Origin: Kordia algicida
Lineage (GTDB): Bacteria; Bacteroidota; Bacteroidia; Flavobacteriales; Flavobacteriaceae
Length of the DNA stretch: 64,000 bases
Assembly (NCBI RefSeq): GCF_051013375.1
Contig: NZ_CP142125.1
Strand: one strand, 5' to 3'
Numbering within the stretch: the first letter of the stretch is position 1; each line of letters starts with the position of its first letter. Shown in pieces: positions 63,832 to 64,000 of this stretch. The notes below the pieces were generated by a model. That model did no database searches and was not told the DNA's origin. It saw only the letters and a list, made by a program, of their open reading frames with translations. The position numbers were made by a program, and so were the translations under genes.

Positions 63832-64000
63832 TTACTTTTTTGGCAAAAACAACGTCATTTTATCAATCGTAACAGCATCCAAATGTCCCATTTTATCTTC
63901 GTTTTTTGTGATGAGGTGTAAATGTATGTTAGCATCGTGATGTGTAAAAATTCCTTTGTGTTCGGTAGAAAAGAAACCGATAATTTCTACTTCTTCATTT
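63832..64000 (-). CDS. Probable acetolactate decarboxylase, C-terminal 55 codons, cut by the right edge
   Basis: Only the last ~55 residues are in the window, ending TAA at 63832-63834. They read NEEVEIIGFFST, then IFTHHDANIHLHLITKNEDK, MGHLDAVTIDKM, TLFLPKK. The spacing of His-x-His (in NIHLH) to the His of GHLD, eleven residues, is that of the zinc ligands His194, His196 and His207 of acetolactate decarboxylase. The enzyme turns acetolactate into acetoin. The fit is good but the piece is short. Confidence 0.6.
   Translation of the reverse strand, partial: NEEVEIIGFFSTEHKGIFTHHDANIHLHLITKNEDKMGHLDAVTIDKMTLFLPKK

Overview
The window is low-GC DNA that reads as a chromosome segment of a marine Flavobacteriaceae bacterium, perhaps Kordia or a close relative (inference). 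The main reasons are Bacteroidetes-type gene families (a UpxY/NusG-like antiterminator, a ligase-associated DNA repair set, M57 lipoprotein protease, DUF6261, NamZ, GG-leader peptide precursors), weak ribosome binding sites and TANNTTTG-like promoter boxes. No rRNA, tRNA, CRISPR array or intact insertion sequence was seen.

Positions 1 to about 31.8 kb hold one long minus-strand gene train. It begins with a UpxY-type antiterminator (31542), then an FtsX/MacB-like permease. Next is a 5320-residue nonribosomal peptide synthetase (28248 to 12286) with domain order A-T, four C-A-T modules and a terminal C. After it come a NodU/CmcH carbamoyltransferase, an SGNH-hydrolase-like protein, an FAD monooxygenase-like enzyme, an asparagine synthase, a cyclic-peptide-type ABC exporter, a type II thioesterase, a small secreted protein, a Sfp-type phosphopantetheinyl transferase, and the first 319 codons of a fatty acyl-AMP ligase cut by the left edge. 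Together these look like a complete build, tailor and export line for a carbamoylated and possibly acylated peptide. The regulator at its head suits processive antitermination. I do not recognise the product.

From 32 to 44 kb come a GG-leader precursor peptide, an MFS transporter and a broken GH3 beta-glucosidase. The four-part ligase-associated DNA repair set follows (exonuclease, ligase, helicase, PdeM), with a second GG-leader peptide between helicase and PdeM and with dispersed repeats around the helicase. A RadC-like JAB protein follows.

From 44 to 50.4 kb is an accessory patch: a reverse transcriptase paired with a PutAbiC-like membrane protein (a candidate phage-defence pair), a GIY-YIG protein, a DUF6261 protein behind six 42-bp hairpin repeats, and two more GG-leader peptides. 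The four small peptides share a leader of the form LNKKxVSxLxxxxxxGG and have cysteine-containing cores, but no modification enzyme lies near them.

From 50.5 kb to the end is mostly ordinary cell-envelope and metabolic content: an M57 protease lipoprotein, a Pth2-like protein, cystathionine beta-synthase, a LolC-like permease divergent from NamZ, glycosyltransferases, a glycerophosphodiesterase, a sterol desaturase-type hydroxylase, a YkgJ cysteine-cluster protein, a methyltransferase, and the C-terminus of a probable acetolactate decarboxylase at the right edge.
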